From Escherichia ruysiae (GTDB lineage: Bacteria; Pseudomonadota; Gammaproteobacteria; Enterobacterales; Enterobacteriaceae), in contig NZ_JAVIWS010000001.1 in NCBI RefSeq assembly GCF_031323975.1, positions 744,001-808,000 of the forward strand: 64,000 nt of DNA, in the 5' to 3' direction. The position numbers and the translations under genes are program-made. Below, one piece after another: positions 12,621 through 25,472 of the stretch (its first letter is position 1; every line of letters starts with the position of its first letter). The notes beneath the pieces were generated by a model. The model was not told the DNA's origin. It saw only the letters and a program-made list of their open reading frames with translations, and ran no database searches.

Positions 12621-13406
12621 ATGTTGCAGGTGACAAGCGATCAATGGCTTTCCTGGTTAAGCCTGTATTTCTGGCCATTACTGCGCGTGCTGGCGCTCAT
12701 TTCTACCGCGCCCATTTTGAGCGAACGCAGCGTGCCGAAACGGGTGAAACTGGGTCTCGCAATGATGATCACGTTCGCCATAGCTCCGGCATTACCTGCC
12801 AACGATGTTTCCATTTTTTCGTTTAATGCCCTGTGGCTGGCAATGCAGCAGATCCTGATTGGCATTGCGCTTGGCTTTACCATGCAATTTGCCTTTGCCG
12901 CTGTACGAACCGCAGGCGAAATTATCGGTCTGCAAATGGGGCTGTCATTTGCGACGTTTGTGGATCCTGGTAGCCATCTCAATATGCCCGTCTTAGCGCG
13001 CATCATGGATATGCTGGCGTTACTGCTGTTCCTGACATTTAACGGTCATTTATGGTTGATTTCGCTGCTGGTCGATACCTTTCACACCCTGCCGATTGGT
13101 GGCGAACCGCTTAACAGCAATGCTTTTCTGGCACTCACCAAAGCGGGAAGTTTGATTTTTCTCAACGGATTTATGCTGGCATTACCGCTTATTACCCTGC
13201 TGCTGACGCTGAATCTGGCGCTGGGATTGCTTAATCGTATGGCTCCGCAATTATCAATTTTCGTTATCGGTTTTCCATTAACGCTGACGGTCGGCATTTC
13301 ATTAATGGCAGCATTAATGCCGTTAATTGCTCCATTTTGCGAACATTTATTTAGTGAAATTTTTAATTTACTGGCGGACATTATTAGCGAATTTCCAGCA
13401 ATATGA
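12621..13406 (+). CDS. fliR: Flagellar type III export gate protein FliR
   Basis: FliR (261 residues) completes the FliPQR gate and contacts FlhB. It is strongly hydrophobic with about six predicted membrane segments, and carries the family motif [19 protein letters not shown] near residues 77-95. Last gene of the operon. The final part is more AT-rich than the rest of the cluster. Confidence 0.97.
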   Translation: MLQVTSDQWLSWLSLYFWPLLRVLALISTAPILSERSVPKRVKLGLAMMITFAIAPALPANDVSIFSFNALWLAMQQILIGIALGFTMQFAFAAVRTAGEIIGLQMGLSFATFVDPGSHLNMPVLARIMDMLALLLFLTFNGHLWLISLLVDTFHTLPIGGEPLNSNAFLALTKAGSLIFLNGFMLALPLITLLLTLNLALGLLNRMAPQLSIFVIGFPLTLTVGISLMAALMPLIAPFCEHLFSEIFNLLADIISEFPAI

Positions 13407-13431
13407 TTCCGTAATGTTTATCGTGTTATCC

Positions 13432-13445
13432 TAAGGATTATCTGA
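13432..13445 (+). promoter_or_regulatory. RcsAB box upstream of rcsA
   Basis: TAAGGATTATCTGA matches the RcsA-RcsB binding consensus (TaAGaatatTCctA) at most positions and lies about 250 bp before rcsA. A box of this kind mediates rcsA autoactivation in E. coli. Confidence 0.7.
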
Positions 13446-13695
13446 AAAATAAAATCAGACAACATCTTCCAGGATACTCCTGTGGCGAAATATTTGTTTT
13501 AAGCTCACTCACATATCGCAACATTTACTTTACTTTAAGACAATTCCAGGCAAATTATACAACACTTTACGGGATAGTAAGTCCGCCTGAAAAATCGCGA
13601 GAGTGGCGCATTAGGTGACCCATGTTGTTCCGTTTAGTCATGATGAAATATTCAGGTAAGGGGAATTATCGTTACGCATTGAGTGAGGGTATGCC

Positions 13696-14319
13696 ATGTC
13701 AACGATTATTATGGATTTATGTAGTTACACCCGACTAGGTTTAACCGGGTATCTGTTGAGTAGAGGGGTTAAAAAAAGAGAAATCAACGACATCGAAACC
13801 GTTGATGACCTTGCCATCGCTTGTGATTCACAGCGCCCTTCAGTGGTGTTTATTAATGAGGACTGTTTTATCCACGATACTTCTAACAGTCAACGCATCA
13901 AGCACATCATTAATCAACATCCCAATACGTTATTTATCGTTTTTATGGCGATTGCCAACGTTCATTTTGATGAATATCTGTTGGTCAGAAAAAATTTATT
14001 GATCAGTTCCAAATCGATTAAACCGGAATCTCTCGATGATATCCTTGGCGATATTCTGAAAAAAGAGACAACGATGGCCACTGTTTTAAATATGCCGACA
14101 TTATCATTGAGTCGAACCGAATCGAGTATGTTGCGAATGTGGATGGCAGGTCAGGGAACCATTCAAATCTCCGACCAAATGAATATCAAAGCCAAGACCG
14201 TTTCATCGCATAAAGGCAATATTAAACGTAAGATCAAAACGCATAATAAACAGGTTATCTATCATGTCGTCCGACTGACGGATAATGTGACTAATGGTAT
14301 TTTTGTCAACATGCGCTAA
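13696..14319 (+). CDS. rcsA: Capsule regulator RcsA
   Basis: RcsA (207 residues) is an unstable auxiliary transcription factor that pairs with phosphorylated RcsB to activate colanic acid capsule genes and to repress flhDC. The C-terminal LuxR-type helix-turn-helix is visible at about residues 136-185 ([36 protein letters not shown]). The family name is supported by the gene order fliR-rcsA-dsrB. Lon degrades it, and its expression is silenced by H-NS and relieved by DsrA, whose gene lies 0.7 kb downstream. Confidence 0.97.
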   Translation: MSTIIMDLCSYTRLGLTGYLLSRGVKKREINDIETVDDLAIACDSQRPSVVFINEDCFIHDTSNSQRIKHIINQHPNTLFIVFMAIANVHFDEYLLVRKNLLISSKSIKPESLDDILGDILKKETTMATVLNMPTLSLSRTESSMLRMWMAGQGTIQISDQMNIKAKTVSSHKGNIKRKIKTHNKQVIYHVVRLTDNVTNGIFVNMR

Positions 14320-14321
14320 AA

Positions 14322-14355
14322 CATTCTGACTGGTGGTTTCCCACCAGTCAGAATG
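14322..14355. terminator. Bidirectional terminator between rcsA and dsrB
   Basis: A perfect 15-bp stem (14322-14336 with 14341-14355) with a 4-base loop sits between the convergent genes rcsA and dsrB. The T-runs are short on both sides, so it may work as a shared, moderately efficient terminator. Confidence 0.65.
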
Positions 14356-14362
14356 AATAAAA

Positions 14363-14641
<279 letters not shown>

Positions 14642-14713
14642 CTATACTTAAGAGATGCCAGGCTGACATAACGGTCGGCAGCAACAAATGAGTAACGGTT
14701 GCGAGGAAAGATG

Positions 14714-14941
14714 ATGAAGACCGCAAAAGAGTACAGCGATACCGCAAAACGAGAGGTCAGCGTCGATGTCGATGCCCTGCTGGCGGCGATCAATGAAATT
14801 AGCGAAAGCGAAGTTCATCGCAGCCAGAGCGATTCTGAGCACGTCAGCGTTGATGGGCGTGAATATCATACATGGCGTGAATTAGCGGATGCCTTTGAGC
14901 TGGACATCCATGACTTTAGCGTCTCGGAAGTGAACCGCTAA
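14714..14941 (+). CDS. yodD: Stress-related small protein YodD
   Basis: YodD (75 residues) is a small cytoplasmic protein induced by peroxide and acid stress; its molecular role is unknown. The sequence (MKTAKEYSDTAKREVSVD, HVSVDGREYHTWRELADAF) agrees with K-12 almost throughout. I chose the second of two adjacent ATGs (14711 and 14714) because GAGG lies 7 bases before it and it gives the K-12 length. Divergent from dsrB. Confidence 0.94.
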   Translation: MKTAKEYSDTAKREVSVDVDALLAAINEISESEVHRSQSDSEHVSVDGREYHTWRELADAFELDIHDFSVSEVNR

Positions 14942-14950
14942 ATGCAACAT

Positions 14951-15042
14951 AAAAAAATCCCGACCCTTGTGGGGGTCGGGATCAAACTTGCTTAAGCAAG
15001 AAGCACTTAAAAAATTCGTTACACCAGGAAATCTGATGTGTT
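14951..15042 (-). ncRNA. dsrA: Small regulatory RNA DsrA
   Basis: The minus strand from 15042 reads AACACATCAGATTTCCTGG and continues through the second stem-loop to a terminator hairpin (ATCCCGACCC/GGGTCGGGAT) and a run of seven T. DsrA is a roughly 87-nt Hfq-binding RNA made at low temperature. It opens the rpoS leader for translation and represses hns. The rpoS-pairing region in the first stem is as in K-12. The terminator loop differs from recalled K-12 (CACAA-type here, CTCA-type there), a change expected to be neutral. Position between yodD and mpgP is the K-12 one. Confidence 0.96.
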
Positions 15043-15180
15043 CATCACCTTATCTGCAATTTTTTTCGCTGACAAGGAAATATTCTTTGCGCGAATGATT
15101 AATGTCATTAATGAATGGAACTGTGACTTCCGTCACCCCTTACGAGCTCTGCTACGAGCGGGATCGCTCCCGAAAAATGA

Positions 15181-17744
<2,564 letters not shown>

Positions 17745-17833
17745 CCTGACGACTCCCAACCTGCTTTCTTATGATTCTGGCATAACCTGGCGATAACGTA
17801 CCGCCAAACAGCAATAATTTTATAATGTTGCCA

Positions 17834-17906
17834 TGATAAGACGCATCAGGCATTCAATGCAGACATTGGCACAACAGCCGGATGCGGCGTGAACGCCTTA
17901 TCCGGC
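17834..17906. repeat. REP/BIME palindromic element
   Basis: Two inverted REP-type units: one at about 17835-17851 (GATAAGACGCATCAGGC) and one at 17877-17906, the classic palindrome starting GCCGGATGCGGCG and ending CTTATCCGGC. Such elements lie between genes in Escherichia and can bind gyrase or IHF or act as mRNA 3' stabilisers. This one separates dgcQ from yodC. Confidence 0.9.
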
Positions 17907-17926
17907 TTGGTGTTAATTATACGCTT

Positions 17927-18109
17927 TCAGGCTTCTTCCGGCGAACGACGCCTCTCCCCCGGAACAAGCTCAGTTTCATGAAAGGCTTCCCGTTTGACAC
18001 CGTAACCGTCATACCACCGACACTCAACCATGCCGCTGGAATACCCAGTAACAATCATCTTCGGGCCGCCCTCTTTGACCGTCACTTCCTCACTAACCAC
18101 AAAGCTCAT
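17927..18109 (-). CDS. yodC: Small protein YodC (DUF2158)
   Basis: YodC is a 60-residue protein of the DUF2158 family with unknown function. It matches the family pattern of a small beta-rich domain (GGPKMIVTGYSSGMVECRWY). A strong ribosome binding site (AGGAGGCGAGT on the minus strand) precedes the ATG. It lies between the REP element and yedI, as in K-12. Confidence 0.92.
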   Translation of the reverse strand: MSFVVSEEVTVKEGGPKMIVTGYSSGMVECRWYDGYGVKREAFHETELVPGERRRSPEEA

Positions 18110-18187
18110 ACTCGCCTCCTTTTTTCGAGTGAAACTTGTTCACCTTAGTCGAGAATGGCGAATTTTGCATAATAGCCAATGAGAATA

Positions 18188-19105
18188 TTAATGTGCCTGA
18201 CCGCGCAATTTCGCTATCGTTTTCACTCCCAACACGACGATACCACCGATGATAAAACCAAGAATCAGATTTAAAACAGTCGGTAATATCATTGCGACCA
18301 GCGCACTCTGCTGCCCGGCGAAATGTTCAATCGCATGATGCAGCGGCGCGATGCCATGTATCACAATACCGCCGCCGACCAGGAACATCGCCAACGTACC
18401 GACTATCGATAACGCTTTCATCAGCCAGGGGGCAATAATCAACAACCCCTTGCCTGTCGCTTGCATAACCGTACTGGATTTTTCCACCAGCCAGTAGCCC
18501 AAATCATCAATTTTAACGATGATACCCACCAGACCATAAACACCCACGGTCACGACCAGTGCGATCCCTGAAAGTACCAGCACCTGATTAAGCAACGGCG
18601 CTTCCGCCACAATCCCCAGCGTGATGGCAACGATTTCCGCAGACAAAATAAAATCGGTTCGAATCGCCCCTTTTATTTTGTCCTTTTCAAACTTCAGTGG
18701 ATCTTGCGCCGCCAGTGCCTCCAGACGCTGCTGACTTTGCGCCGGATCATCTTTGTGCTTACGCGCCTCCAGCATATGCAGCACCTTCTCTACCCCTTCA
18801 AAGCAGAGAAATGCGCCACCAATCATCAACAGTGGCGTAATCGCCCACGGGATAAAAGCACTGATGATCAGCGCCAGCGGCACCAGAATCACTTTGTTGA
18901 TAAGCGATCCCTTCGCCACGCCCCAGACCACGGGCAACTCCCGATTGGCACGCACACCTGAAACTTGCTGCGCATTGAGCGACAAGTCATCCCCTAATAC
19001 ACCGGCGGTTTTCTTCGCCGCCAGCTTGCCCATCACGGAGATATCGTCCAGCAAAGTGGCGATATCATCGAGCAATGTCAGTAAACTACTCCCGGCCAAA
19101 AGCAT
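18188..19105 (-). CDS. yedI: Inner membrane protein YedI (DUF808)
   Basis: YedI (305 residues) is a DUF808 multi-pass inner membrane protein of unknown function. The N-terminal part ([18 protein letters not shown]) and several hydrophobic helices at about residues 70-95, 150-195, 220-245 and 270-295 are visible. It reads divergently from yedA. Full length compared with K-12. Confidence 0.93.
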   Translation of the reverse strand: MLLAGSSLLTLLDDIATLLDDISVMGKLAAKKTAGVLGDDLSLNAQQVSGVRANRELPVVWGVAKGSLINKVILVPLALIISAFIPWAITPLLMIGGAFLCFEGVEKVLHMLEARKHKDDPAQSQQRLEALAAQDPLKFEKDKIKGAIRTDFILSAEIVAITLGIVAEAPLLNQVLVLSGIALVVTVGVYGLVGIIVKIDDLGYWLVEKSSTVMQATGKGLLIIAPWLMKALSIVGTLAMFLVGGGIVIHGIAPLHHAIEHFAGQQSALVAMILPTVLNLILGFIIGGIVVLGVKTIAKLRGQAH

Positions 19106-19276
19106 TCCCTCTCATTTTTATCGTTGACGCGCTAAGTATGAAGCAAAATCGGCCCGGCTGATACTTGCTTCACAGGTCAACATTTTTTTAACAATCAAAC
19201 ACAATTATATCTCTCGCCAGCGAAATGATTTTCACGTTTACTATGAACCGCCTTTTTATTTCCATCGTGAGGGATT

Positions 19277-20197
19277 ATGCGTTTCCGCCAGTTGTTACCG
19301 CTTTTTGGCGCGCTGTTTGCGTTGTATATCATTTGGGGCTCAACCTATTTTGTCATTCGGATTGGGGTTGAAAGCTGGCCACCGTTAATGATGGCAGGCG
19401 TGCGGTTTCTGGCTGCCGGTATTTTATTAATGGCCTTTTTACTGCTGCGTGGGCACAAATTGCCGCCACTGCGTCCCCTGCTTAATGCCGCGTTGATTGG
19501 TTTATTACTGCTTGCTGTCGGTAACGGTATGGTAACGGTGGCTGAACATCAAAATGTTCCTTCCGGCATTGCCGCCGTGGTGGTGGCAACAGTACCTCTC
19601 TTTACTCTCTGTTTCAGTCGCCTGTTTGGCATTAAAACGCGCAAGCTGGAATGGGTGGGTATCGCCATTGGGCTTGCCGGAATCATCATGCTCAATAGCG
19701 GCGGTAATTTAAGCGGCAATCCGTGGGGCGCGATTCTGATTTTGATCGGTTCTGTGAGTTGGGCGTTTGGTTCGGTTTATGGCTCGCGCATTACCCTACC
19801 AGTAGGAATGATGGCGGGCGCCATTGAGATGCTGGCGGCTGGAGTGGTGTTAATGATCGCGTCGATGATTGCAGGTGAAAAACTGGCGAAGCTCCCTTCT
19901 CTTTCGGGCTTCCTTGCGGTCGGGTATCTGGCGCTGTTTGGTTCGATCATCGCCATCAATGCTTATATGTATTTAATCCGCAATGTCAGCCCGGCTCTCG
20001 CCACCAGCTATGCATACGTTAACCCCGTAGTCGCGGTCTTGCTGGGTACGGGGCTGGGCGGCGAAACGTTGTCGAAGATTGAATGGCTGGCGCTGGGCGT
20101 GATTGTCTTCGCAGTGGTGCTGGTCACGTTGGGAAAATATCTCTTCCCGGCAAAACCGATTGTCGCGCCAGTCATTCAGGATGGATCACGCGAGTAA
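19277..20197 (+). CDS. yedA: EamA-family drug/metabolite transporter YedA
   Basis: YedA (306 residues) is a DMT-superfamily inner membrane transporter of unknown substrate. Ten membrane helices arranged as two EamA repeats are visible; the first starts FALYIIWGSTYFVIRIGVES and the second ends PVVAVLLGTGLGGE before the last helix. GAGGG sits 4 bases before the ATG. The stop overlaps the end of the convergent vsr gene by 12 bp. Confidence 0.95.
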   Translation: MRFRQLLPLFGALFALYIIWGSTYFVIRIGVESWPPLMMAGVRFLAAGILLMAFLLLRGHKLPPLRPLLNAALIGLLLLAVGNGMVTVAEHQNVPSGIAAVVVATVPLFTLCFSRLFGIKTRKLEWVGIAIGLAGIIMLNSGGNLSGNPWGAILILIGSVSWAFGSVYGSRITLPVGMMAGAIEMLAAGVVLMIASMIAGEKLAKLPSLSGFLAVGYLALFGSIIAINAYMYLIRNVSPALATSYAYVNPVVAVLLGTGLGGETLSKIEWLALGVIVFAVVLVTLGKYLFPAKPIVAPVIQDGSRE

Positions 20198-20656
20198 ATG
20201 AATCCCCAGAGTGTCGATCTGCGCGCTGGCGCCCTCGCCGCAGATCCACTCTTCCAGACGCTCGGCAAGCGCCGCATCGGTCAACTTCTCCCGTCCGCGT
20301 AACGCACACTCCCAGACAATCAATACACGCCAACCTGATTCCTGTAAGCGGCTAATGTCCCGCTTGTCACGCGTTACATTTTTGCCAATCTTCTCCAGCC
20401 AGAACTCAGTGCGTGTAGCAGGCACTTTAAACAGATAACAGTGATGATGATGCCAGAAACAGCCATGTGTAAATATTACACAGCGATACTCATCGAGGAC
20501 AAAATCCGGGCGTCCGGGCAGGCTGGCATCCTGAACACGAAACGCCAGCCCCTGCACGGTTAATAAGCTGGCGAGACGTTTCTCGATTGCCGTATCGCGC
20601 GTGGCAATCGCGCGCATGTTTTTGCTACGCGTGGCCTTATCGTGAACGTCGGCCAT
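20186..20656 (-). CDS. vsr: Very short patch repair endonuclease Vsr
   Basis: Vsr (156 residues) nicks DNA 5' of the T in T:G mismatches that arise when Dcm-methylated cytosine deaminates in CC(A/T)GG sites. The catalytic Asp51 lies in RPDF, and the zinc and active-site cluster CFWHHHHCY at residues 66-74 is present. The start [13 protein letters not shown] at 20656 overlaps the 3' end of dcm by 20 bp in another frame, the arrangement known in E. coli. Intact. Confidence 0.97.
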   Translation of the reverse strand: MADVHDKATRSKNMRAIATRDTAIEKRLASLLTVQGLAFRVQDASLPGRPDFVLDEYRCVIFTHGCFWHHHHCYLFKVPATRTEFWLEKIGKNVTRDKRDISRLQESGWRVLIVWECALRGREKLTDAALAERLEEWICGEGASAQIDTLGIHLLA

Positions 20657-22055
20657 GTTGTACCTCTTGCTGACGCAACGCCATCGCCTGTTTGATTTTT
20701 GGCTCAAGCAATTTTGCCACTGCAGCAAATACCGGTACTACCACCGAGTTGCCGAACTGGCGATAGGCCTGAGTGTCAGAAACCGGAATACGAAATTTTG
20801 CTTCATGGGGTGCTTCAAAGCCCATCAAGCGTGCGCATTCTCGAGGCGTTAATCGACGTGGACGATGTTGCTGATTCTGCGGATCGTCAAAGTCTTTCTC
20901 ACCTGTCGCCATATCCCAGCCGCGATCGATTAAAATTTCCGCACCATCTTTGTAATAACGGGCAGAAAGCGTACGCGTAACACTCTGCGGGTTGTCCGGA
21001 TAAACCATTCCGTAACCAAAGCCGTTACCGCGCGCCTGATGTTTTTTCGCATAGCGATAGAGGTACTTCCACAGCACCGGCGTCAGGATATATTTTGCTT
21101 CGACAACCGGGTCCAGTAACTGCGCCAGCGTAATACGTTGTGCCGGATAGCAGTCACTAATATCCCGCAAGGTGAAATCTGTTTTCAAATTCAGATCGCG
21201 ACGAAAGCCCACCAGCACGATGCGCTCTCGGTGCTGCGGCAGAAAATGTTTGCCGTCGATGATTTTCGGATCGTCCGGGCCATTATCTTCGGCATCGGCC
21301 ACGTCATAGCCCAGTTCATCCAGCGTCTGCATGATGATACGGAATGTTTTGCCCTGGTCGTGGCTTTTCAGGTTTTTGACGTTTTCGAGCACAAAAATCG
21401 CCGGACGACGGGCATTGATGATACGCACTACATCAAAGAACAGCGTGCCCTGGGTATCGCAAGCGAAACCGTGCGCACGACCAAGTGAGTTCTTTTTCGA
21501 TACGCCAGCCAGTGAAAACGGCTGGCAAGGAAAACCGGCCAATAAAACATCATGTTCAGGAATGTGCTGACGAATATGTTCTGCCGCCACTTCATCGCTC
21601 ACACCCTCTTTATGGCTCAGAGTGATGTCGCGGATATCTTCATTAAAGTGATGCGTCGCCGGGTCGCAATAATGGTTAGCTTTGTAGGTGCGCACCGCAT
21701 GTTTATTCCACTCGCTGGTAAATACACACTGACCGCCAATCGATTCAAAACCGCGACGGATGCCTCCAATACCGGCAAAGAGATCGATAAAGCGAAACGT
21801 ATAATGCGGATGATGTGCTGGCGGTTTGGGTAACAACGTTTGCAAATGGGCGAACTCTTTTTCGCTTAAGCGGTGCCACACCGAGTCGTTAGCCAGCGCA
21901 CGTTTTAAAATCGCCGGACTCCAGTGGTTTTCTCCCACGCTATTAAGTTGCGCTACCAGCGTTTTTACATCATAAATTTGCAGCAGTTTCTCCAGCATTG
22001 CCTGTGCGGCATTCCCGGTGCTGTATGAATCGGTTACTGATATATTTTCCTGCAT
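20637..22055 (-). CDS. dcm: DNA cytosine methyltransferase Dcm
   Basis: Dcm (472 residues) methylates the inner cytosine of CC(A/T)GG. Motif [16 protein letters not shown] starts at residue 89, the catalytic PCQPF places Cys177, motif VI ENVKNL and the late motif RQFGNSV are visible. It is an orphan methylase without a partner nuclease, coupled to vsr downstream. Intact and of K-12 length. Confidence 0.98.
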   Translation of the reverse strand: MQENISVTDSYSTGNAAQAMLEKLLQIYDVKTLVAQLNSVGENHWSPAILKRALANDSVWHRLSEKEFAHLQTLLPKPPAHHPHYTFRFIDLFAGIGGIRRGFESIGGQCVFTSEWNKHAVRTYKANHYCDPATHHFNEDIRDITLSHKEGVSDEVAAEHIRQHIPEHDVLLAGFPCQPFSLAGVSKKNSLGRAHGFACDTQGTLFFDVVRIINARRPAIFVLENVKNLKSHDQGKTFRIIMQTLDELGYDVADAEDNGPDDPKIIDGKHFLPQHRERIVLVGFRRDLNLKTDFTLRDISDCYPAQRITLAQLLDPVVEAKYILTPVLWKYLYRYAKKHQARGNGFGYGMVYPDNPQSVTRTLSARYYKDGAEILIDRGWDMATGEKDFDDPQNQQHRPRRLTPRECARLMGFEAPHEAKFRIPVSDTQAYRQFGNSVVVPVFAAVAKLLEPKIKQAMALRQQEVQHGRRSR

Positions 22056-22121
22056 AGATTTAACCGGCCATCTGAGATGGCCGACAGGTTAACATAATTA
22101 CTTCTGTTTAGGGCTACGCGG

Positions 22122-22817
22122 TCAGTCAACCGGCGAAAACGCATCAATCACCGTATGATCCACACCTTCATTCTCGCCCGCCAGTTCGGCACTGAGCTTA
22201 GCCATAAACTCCACCAGAAAACGGGCGTTATGTTGTGCCAGCAGTTTACCTTTTGCCGTTTGCATAGTTTGCGGTAGCTTCAGCAACTTCGTCTGGAAAT
22301 GATCCAGCGCGTAGCGTTTATCATCGAGTGGGCGACGTTGCGCGAACGGATCTTCACCGTCAAATAGCGCCATCCCCAATGAACCTGAAACTGCAAACAC
22401 GCGCGCCAGACCTATCGCACCTAATGCTTCCAGCCTGTCTGCATCCTGCACGATTTTGGCTTCCACCGTTAAAGGCGTAATTTGCGCACTGAAACTGTGT
22501 GCCGCGATGGCATGGCAAATGGCGTCTATTTTCTCTGACGGAAAATCAGCAAATTCCGCACTTAAAATGCGACGCGTTTCTTCTGCCGCCAGTAAAGAGG
22601 AACGCTGCCGTTGCGGATGATTTTTCGCCAGACTCACGACATCATGAAAATAACAGGCGGTTAAAATGACCAGCATATCGACGTCTTCATCTGCCGCCAG
22701 TTTCTGCGCTGTCGCCCAGACGCGACGAAAATGACACAGGTCATGAGCCGAGTCCTGGTGTGTATGATGGTTTTTCAACCAACGTTCAAATTGTGCCTGC
22801 CAGTGTTGTAAGTTCAT
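22122..22817 (-). CDS. yedJ: HD-domain phosphohydrolase YedJ
   Basis: YedJ (231 residues) is a predicted HD-superfamily metal-dependent phosphohydrolase. The first metal site lies in CHFRRVW (residues 28-34) and the HD pair in CYFHDVV; a further Asp in [10 protein letters not shown] completes the pattern. The start MNLQHW at 22817 gives the K-12 length; nine extra upstream codons are open. Substrate unknown. Confidence 0.93.
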   Translation of the reverse strand: MNLQHWQAQFERWLKNHHTHQDSAHDLCHFRRVWATAQKLAADEDVDMLVILTACYFHDVVSLAKNHPQRQRSSLLAAEETRRILSAEFADFPSEKIDAICHAIAAHSFSAQITPLTVEAKIVQDADRLEALGAIGLARVFAVSGSLGMALFDGEDPFAQRRPLDDKRYALDHFQTKLLKLPQTMQTAKGKLLAQHNARFLVEFMAKLSAELAGENEGVDHTVIDAFSPVD

Positions 22818-22856
22818 ACGCGCTCCGCTGCCCAAGGGGCGCAACCTTAGCAGTTT

Positions 22857-23222
22857 TTACTCATAGCGTCTGCTTCGCGCAGGCCGTGGTCGGGTGTACC
22901 AGGCAATACCACCTAACAATGCCCCGACCATAGCCATAAATAAAAATCCCACTAACGCACCTAACCACTTTCCCGCAGTTGAACCTAAATCACTTTCAAA
23001 TCCTGACACGGGGGCATCGGGGATCCGACTCATTACCCAGATGTAACGCGCCATCACCCAGACAAAATAGCCACACCATGTATAGAAAGCCCACAAAGCC
23101 AGTTTGCCGCCAGGGCTGCGAGAGAGTCTTTCTTCCATTGTTGTCGAACCATGCTCCATTTTGAGATAACCCGGAAAATTAAGACCTGATCCTATTATGT
23201 GATGAAAGTCACATTTTTCCAC
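22857..23222 (-). CDS. yedR: Inner membrane protein YedR
   Basis: YedR is a small inner membrane protein of unknown function. Two hydrophobic segments are visible in the second half (ALWAFYTWCGYFVWVMARYI and LGALVGFLFMAMVGALLGG). The start is unclear: a GTG at 23222 gives the 121 residues annotated in K-12, an ATG at 23240 gives 127, and ATGs further in (28 and 35 codons from 23240) would leave only the membrane part. None has a strong ribosome binding site. Confidence 0.8.
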   Translation of the reverse strand: MEKCDFHHIIGSGLNFPGYLKMEHGSTTMEERLSRSPGGKLALWAFYTWCGYFVWVMARYIWVMSRIPDAPVSGFESDLGSTAGKWLGALVGFLFMAMVGALLGGIAWYTRPRPARSRRYE

Positions 23223-23394
23223 ATCGGTTGAGCCAGTCAAGTCTCATTCATTTTTTGAACAAATAGATGATTTTTGTTCAATGGCAATAATTACTGGAAA
23301 AACAGCTATTAAAAATTTTATTTAACTTTGATCGTAGTTTTATTAATTCACTAATTCAATATATCAGCGAGGAATACAATTATACCTTTTTTGT

Positions 23395-23477
23395 TTTCTG
23401 TGTCATGATAACTCCGTTATTAGCCTTTTATCGTCTTGTTTATATTTTTGAGCCGGCATGATGCCGGCTTTTTTTAT
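23395..23477 (+). ncRNA. rseX: Small regulatory RNA RseX
   Basis: The sequence TTTCTGTGTCATGATAACTC followed by an AT-rich middle and the terminator hairpin AGCCGGCATGATGCCGGCT plus a T-run matches recalled RseX of E. coli. The position between yedR and the yedS-type porin is the K-12 one. RseX acts with Hfq to promote decay of ompA and ompC mRNAs, and multicopy RseX relieves loss of RseP. Its location next to a porin gene is suggestive, but whether it acts on that gene is unknown. Confidence 0.88.
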
Positions 23478-23786
23478 GTCATTTTATAATGTGCGCAAGA
23501 TCACACACGATTTTTAGCGAAACAATCATTGACGCAATCCATTCTTATCAAAAACCAATAACTATTTGATATAAAACCATAAATGTCATGAATATTTATG
23601 GTTTTAACTCATAATCGTGAATTATATTAAATAGATTAGAAACATTTTGAAATCTTTTAAATACATTTGTTACATGTATTTCTTAAAATAAAATGAACTT
23701 CATAGAATAGTATCCAAATGTGCTTTTTTTGGATAACGGCACTTATTTTTATATTCATGAAGATTATAATCACAAGGGAATACATA
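23478..23786 (+). promoter_or_regulatory. Long AT-rich leader of the porin gene
   Basis: These 309 bp are very AT-rich and contain no gene. A short inverted repeat around TATCCAAATGTG/GGATA lies at 23711-23740. OmpR and H-NS sites are typical for this porin class, but I cannot assign exact sites. Confidence 0.4.
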
Positions 23787-24980
23787 ATGAAAAGAAAAGT
23801 TCTGGCAATGCTGGTCCCGGCGTTATTAGTTGCTGGCGCAGCAAATGCGGCTGAAGTCTATAATAAAGATGGTAATAAACTGGATTTCTACGGAAAAGTA
23901 GCGGGTCTACACTATTTTTCTGACAACTCGGGCGCTGATGGCGACATGTCATATGCCCGTATCGGTTTCAAAGGCGAAACTCAGATCGCTGACCAGTTTA
24001 CTGGTTACGGTCAGTGGGAATACAACCTGCAAGCAAATGGTACTGAAGGTGACGGTGATAACTCAGCAACCCGTCTGGCGTTCGCTGGTTTAGGTTTCGG
24101 TCAGAACGGTACTTTCGACTACGGTCGTAACTACGGTGTTGTGTATGATATCGAAGCGTGGACCGATATGCTGCCTGAATTTGGTGGCGATACTTATGCT
24201 GGCGCCGACAACTTCATGAACGGCCGTACCAATGGTGTAGCAACCTACCGTAACAATGGCTTCTTCGGTCAGGTTGATGGTCTGAACTTTGCTCTGCAAT
24301 ATCAGGGTAATAATGAAAGTGGTGGACCATTCGGTCAGGAAGGCTCCGGTAGTGGTGATGGACGTAGTCTTTCCAAAGAAAATGGTGATGGTTTCGGTAT
24401 GTCTACTTCCTACGATTTCGACTTCGGTTTAAGTCTGGGGGCTGCATATTCAAACTCTGATCGTTCCGATCGTCAGGTTGGCGTTGGTTTAAATGATCGT
24501 AGCCGTAACAACAGAAATGCTGGTGGTGAAACCGCAGAAGCATGGACTGTTGGTGCAAAATATGATGCCAATAATGTGTATTTAGCAGCTATGTATGCGG
24601 AAACTCGCAATATGACCCCTTATGGTGGTGGCGAGTTTGATAATGGTGATTCAAGATCAGCAATCGCTAACAAAACACAGAACTTTGAAGTTGTAGCTCA
24701 GTATCAGTTCGACTTCGGTCTGCGTCCGTCCATCGCTTACCTGCAATCTAAAGGTAAGGATTTAGGCGGTTGGGCTCATGACGGCAACGGCGACCCGCGT
24801 TACACCAACAAAGATCTGGTTAAATACGTTGAAGTCGGTGCAACCTACTATTTCAACAAAAACATGTCCACCTATGTTGATTACAAAATCAACCTGCTGG
24901 ACAACGATGATGACTTCTACAAAGCAAACGGCATCGCGACCGATGATATCGTTGCTGTAGGCTTAGTCTACCAGTTCTAA
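23787..24980 (+). CDS. ompS1: OmpC-family outer membrane porin, OmpS1/YedS type
   Basis: The protein (397 residues) is a general trimeric porin: signal peptide of 21 residues ending ANA, mature start [16 protein letters not shown], the [12 protein letters not shown] and PEFGGDTY eyelet-loop region, and a C-terminal phenylalanine (VGLVYQF). Start at 23787 has AGGGAA 8 bases upstream. It resembles Salmonella OmpS1 closely ([25 protein letters not shown]). In K-12 the syntenic gene yedS is broken, whereas this copy is intact. Name choice between ompS1 and yedS is a matter of convention. Confidence 0.93.
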   Translation: MKRKVLAMLVPALLVAGAANAAEVYNKDGNKLDFYGKVAGLHYFSDNSGADGDMSYARIGFKGETQIADQFTGYGQWEYNLQANGTEGDGDNSATRLAFAGLGFGQNGTFDYGRNYGVVYDIEAWTDMLPEFGGDTYAGADNFMNGRTNGVATYRNNGFFGQVDGLNFALQYQGNNESGGPFGQEGSGSGDGRSLSKENGDGFGMSTSYDFDFGLSLGAAYSNSDRSDRQVGVGLNDRSRNNRNAGGETAEAWTVGAKYDANNVYLAAMYAETRNMTPYGGGEFDNGDSRSAIANKTQNFEVVAQYQFDFGLRPSIAYLQSKGKDLGGWAHDGNGDPRYTNKDLVKYVEVGATYYFNKNMSTYVDYKINLLDNDDDFYKANGIATDDIVAVGLVYQF

Positions 24981-25025
24981 TCAGCCAACGCGCCTCGGCG
25001 TGTTACTGTAAAAACCTAATACCCG

Positions 25026-25060
25026 CCTGAGTTCGTCCCTCATCGAACTCAGGCTTTTTT
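25026..25060 (+). terminator. Intrinsic terminator of the porin gene
   Basis: A perfect 10-bp stem CCTGAGTTCG/CGAACTCAGG with an 8-base loop is followed by CTTTTTT. It starts 45 bp after the porin stop. Confidence 0.93.
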
Positions 25061-25067
25061 ATCGTCA

Positions 25068-25472
25068 TTAAATCAGCAACAGCGGCACGCTAAACTGCCG
25101 TAGCATATCGACAAAACCCAATTCCTGAGTAGCTCCCAGCACAATAACATCTTCCAGTTGCTGTTCAGCCAGTTCCTTCACCCCTTCCGGAAGAGTCCCA
25201 AGATAAACATAGGTATGGATAAACCCTTCAGGCAAAACCAACTGTTCTGCCAGTGTAGCTAAACGGCGCAAAGCCTGATCACGTAGCACATATTCCAAAC
25301 GATGCATGTCAGAAACATATCCCCGCTCCAGTATCCTTACATACTCCGGTATAAAGCCAAGCAAATGAACATGCCCTGATGAAACGTTGGCGAAAAATTG
25401 CGCATGGCAAAACGCTTGCTCTCTATCATCCCGGGAAAAGACATTCACCGGAATAACAATATTTCGGTACAT
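25068..25472 (-). CDS. Short Usp-like protein
   Basis: This 134-residue protein has the alpha/beta fold pattern of universal stress proteins: an N-terminal strand YRNIVIPVNVFS, a middle PEGFIHTYVYLGTLPEGVKELAEQ and a late strand DVIVLGAT. The usual ATP-binding motif near the C-terminus (GxxG, nine residues, G[S/T]) is not seen, so nucleotide binding is doubtful. It resembles the UspF/UspG class most. The gene reads towards the porin and is separated from it by a terminator. I do not recall it in K-12 at this place. Confidence 0.75.
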   Translation of the reverse strand: MYRNIVIPVNVFSRDDREQAFCHAQFFANVSSGHVHLLGFIPEYVRILERGYVSDMHRLEYVLRDQALRRLATLAEQLVLPEGFIHTYVYLGTLPEGVKELAEQQLEDVIVLGATQELGFVDMLRQFSVPLLLI

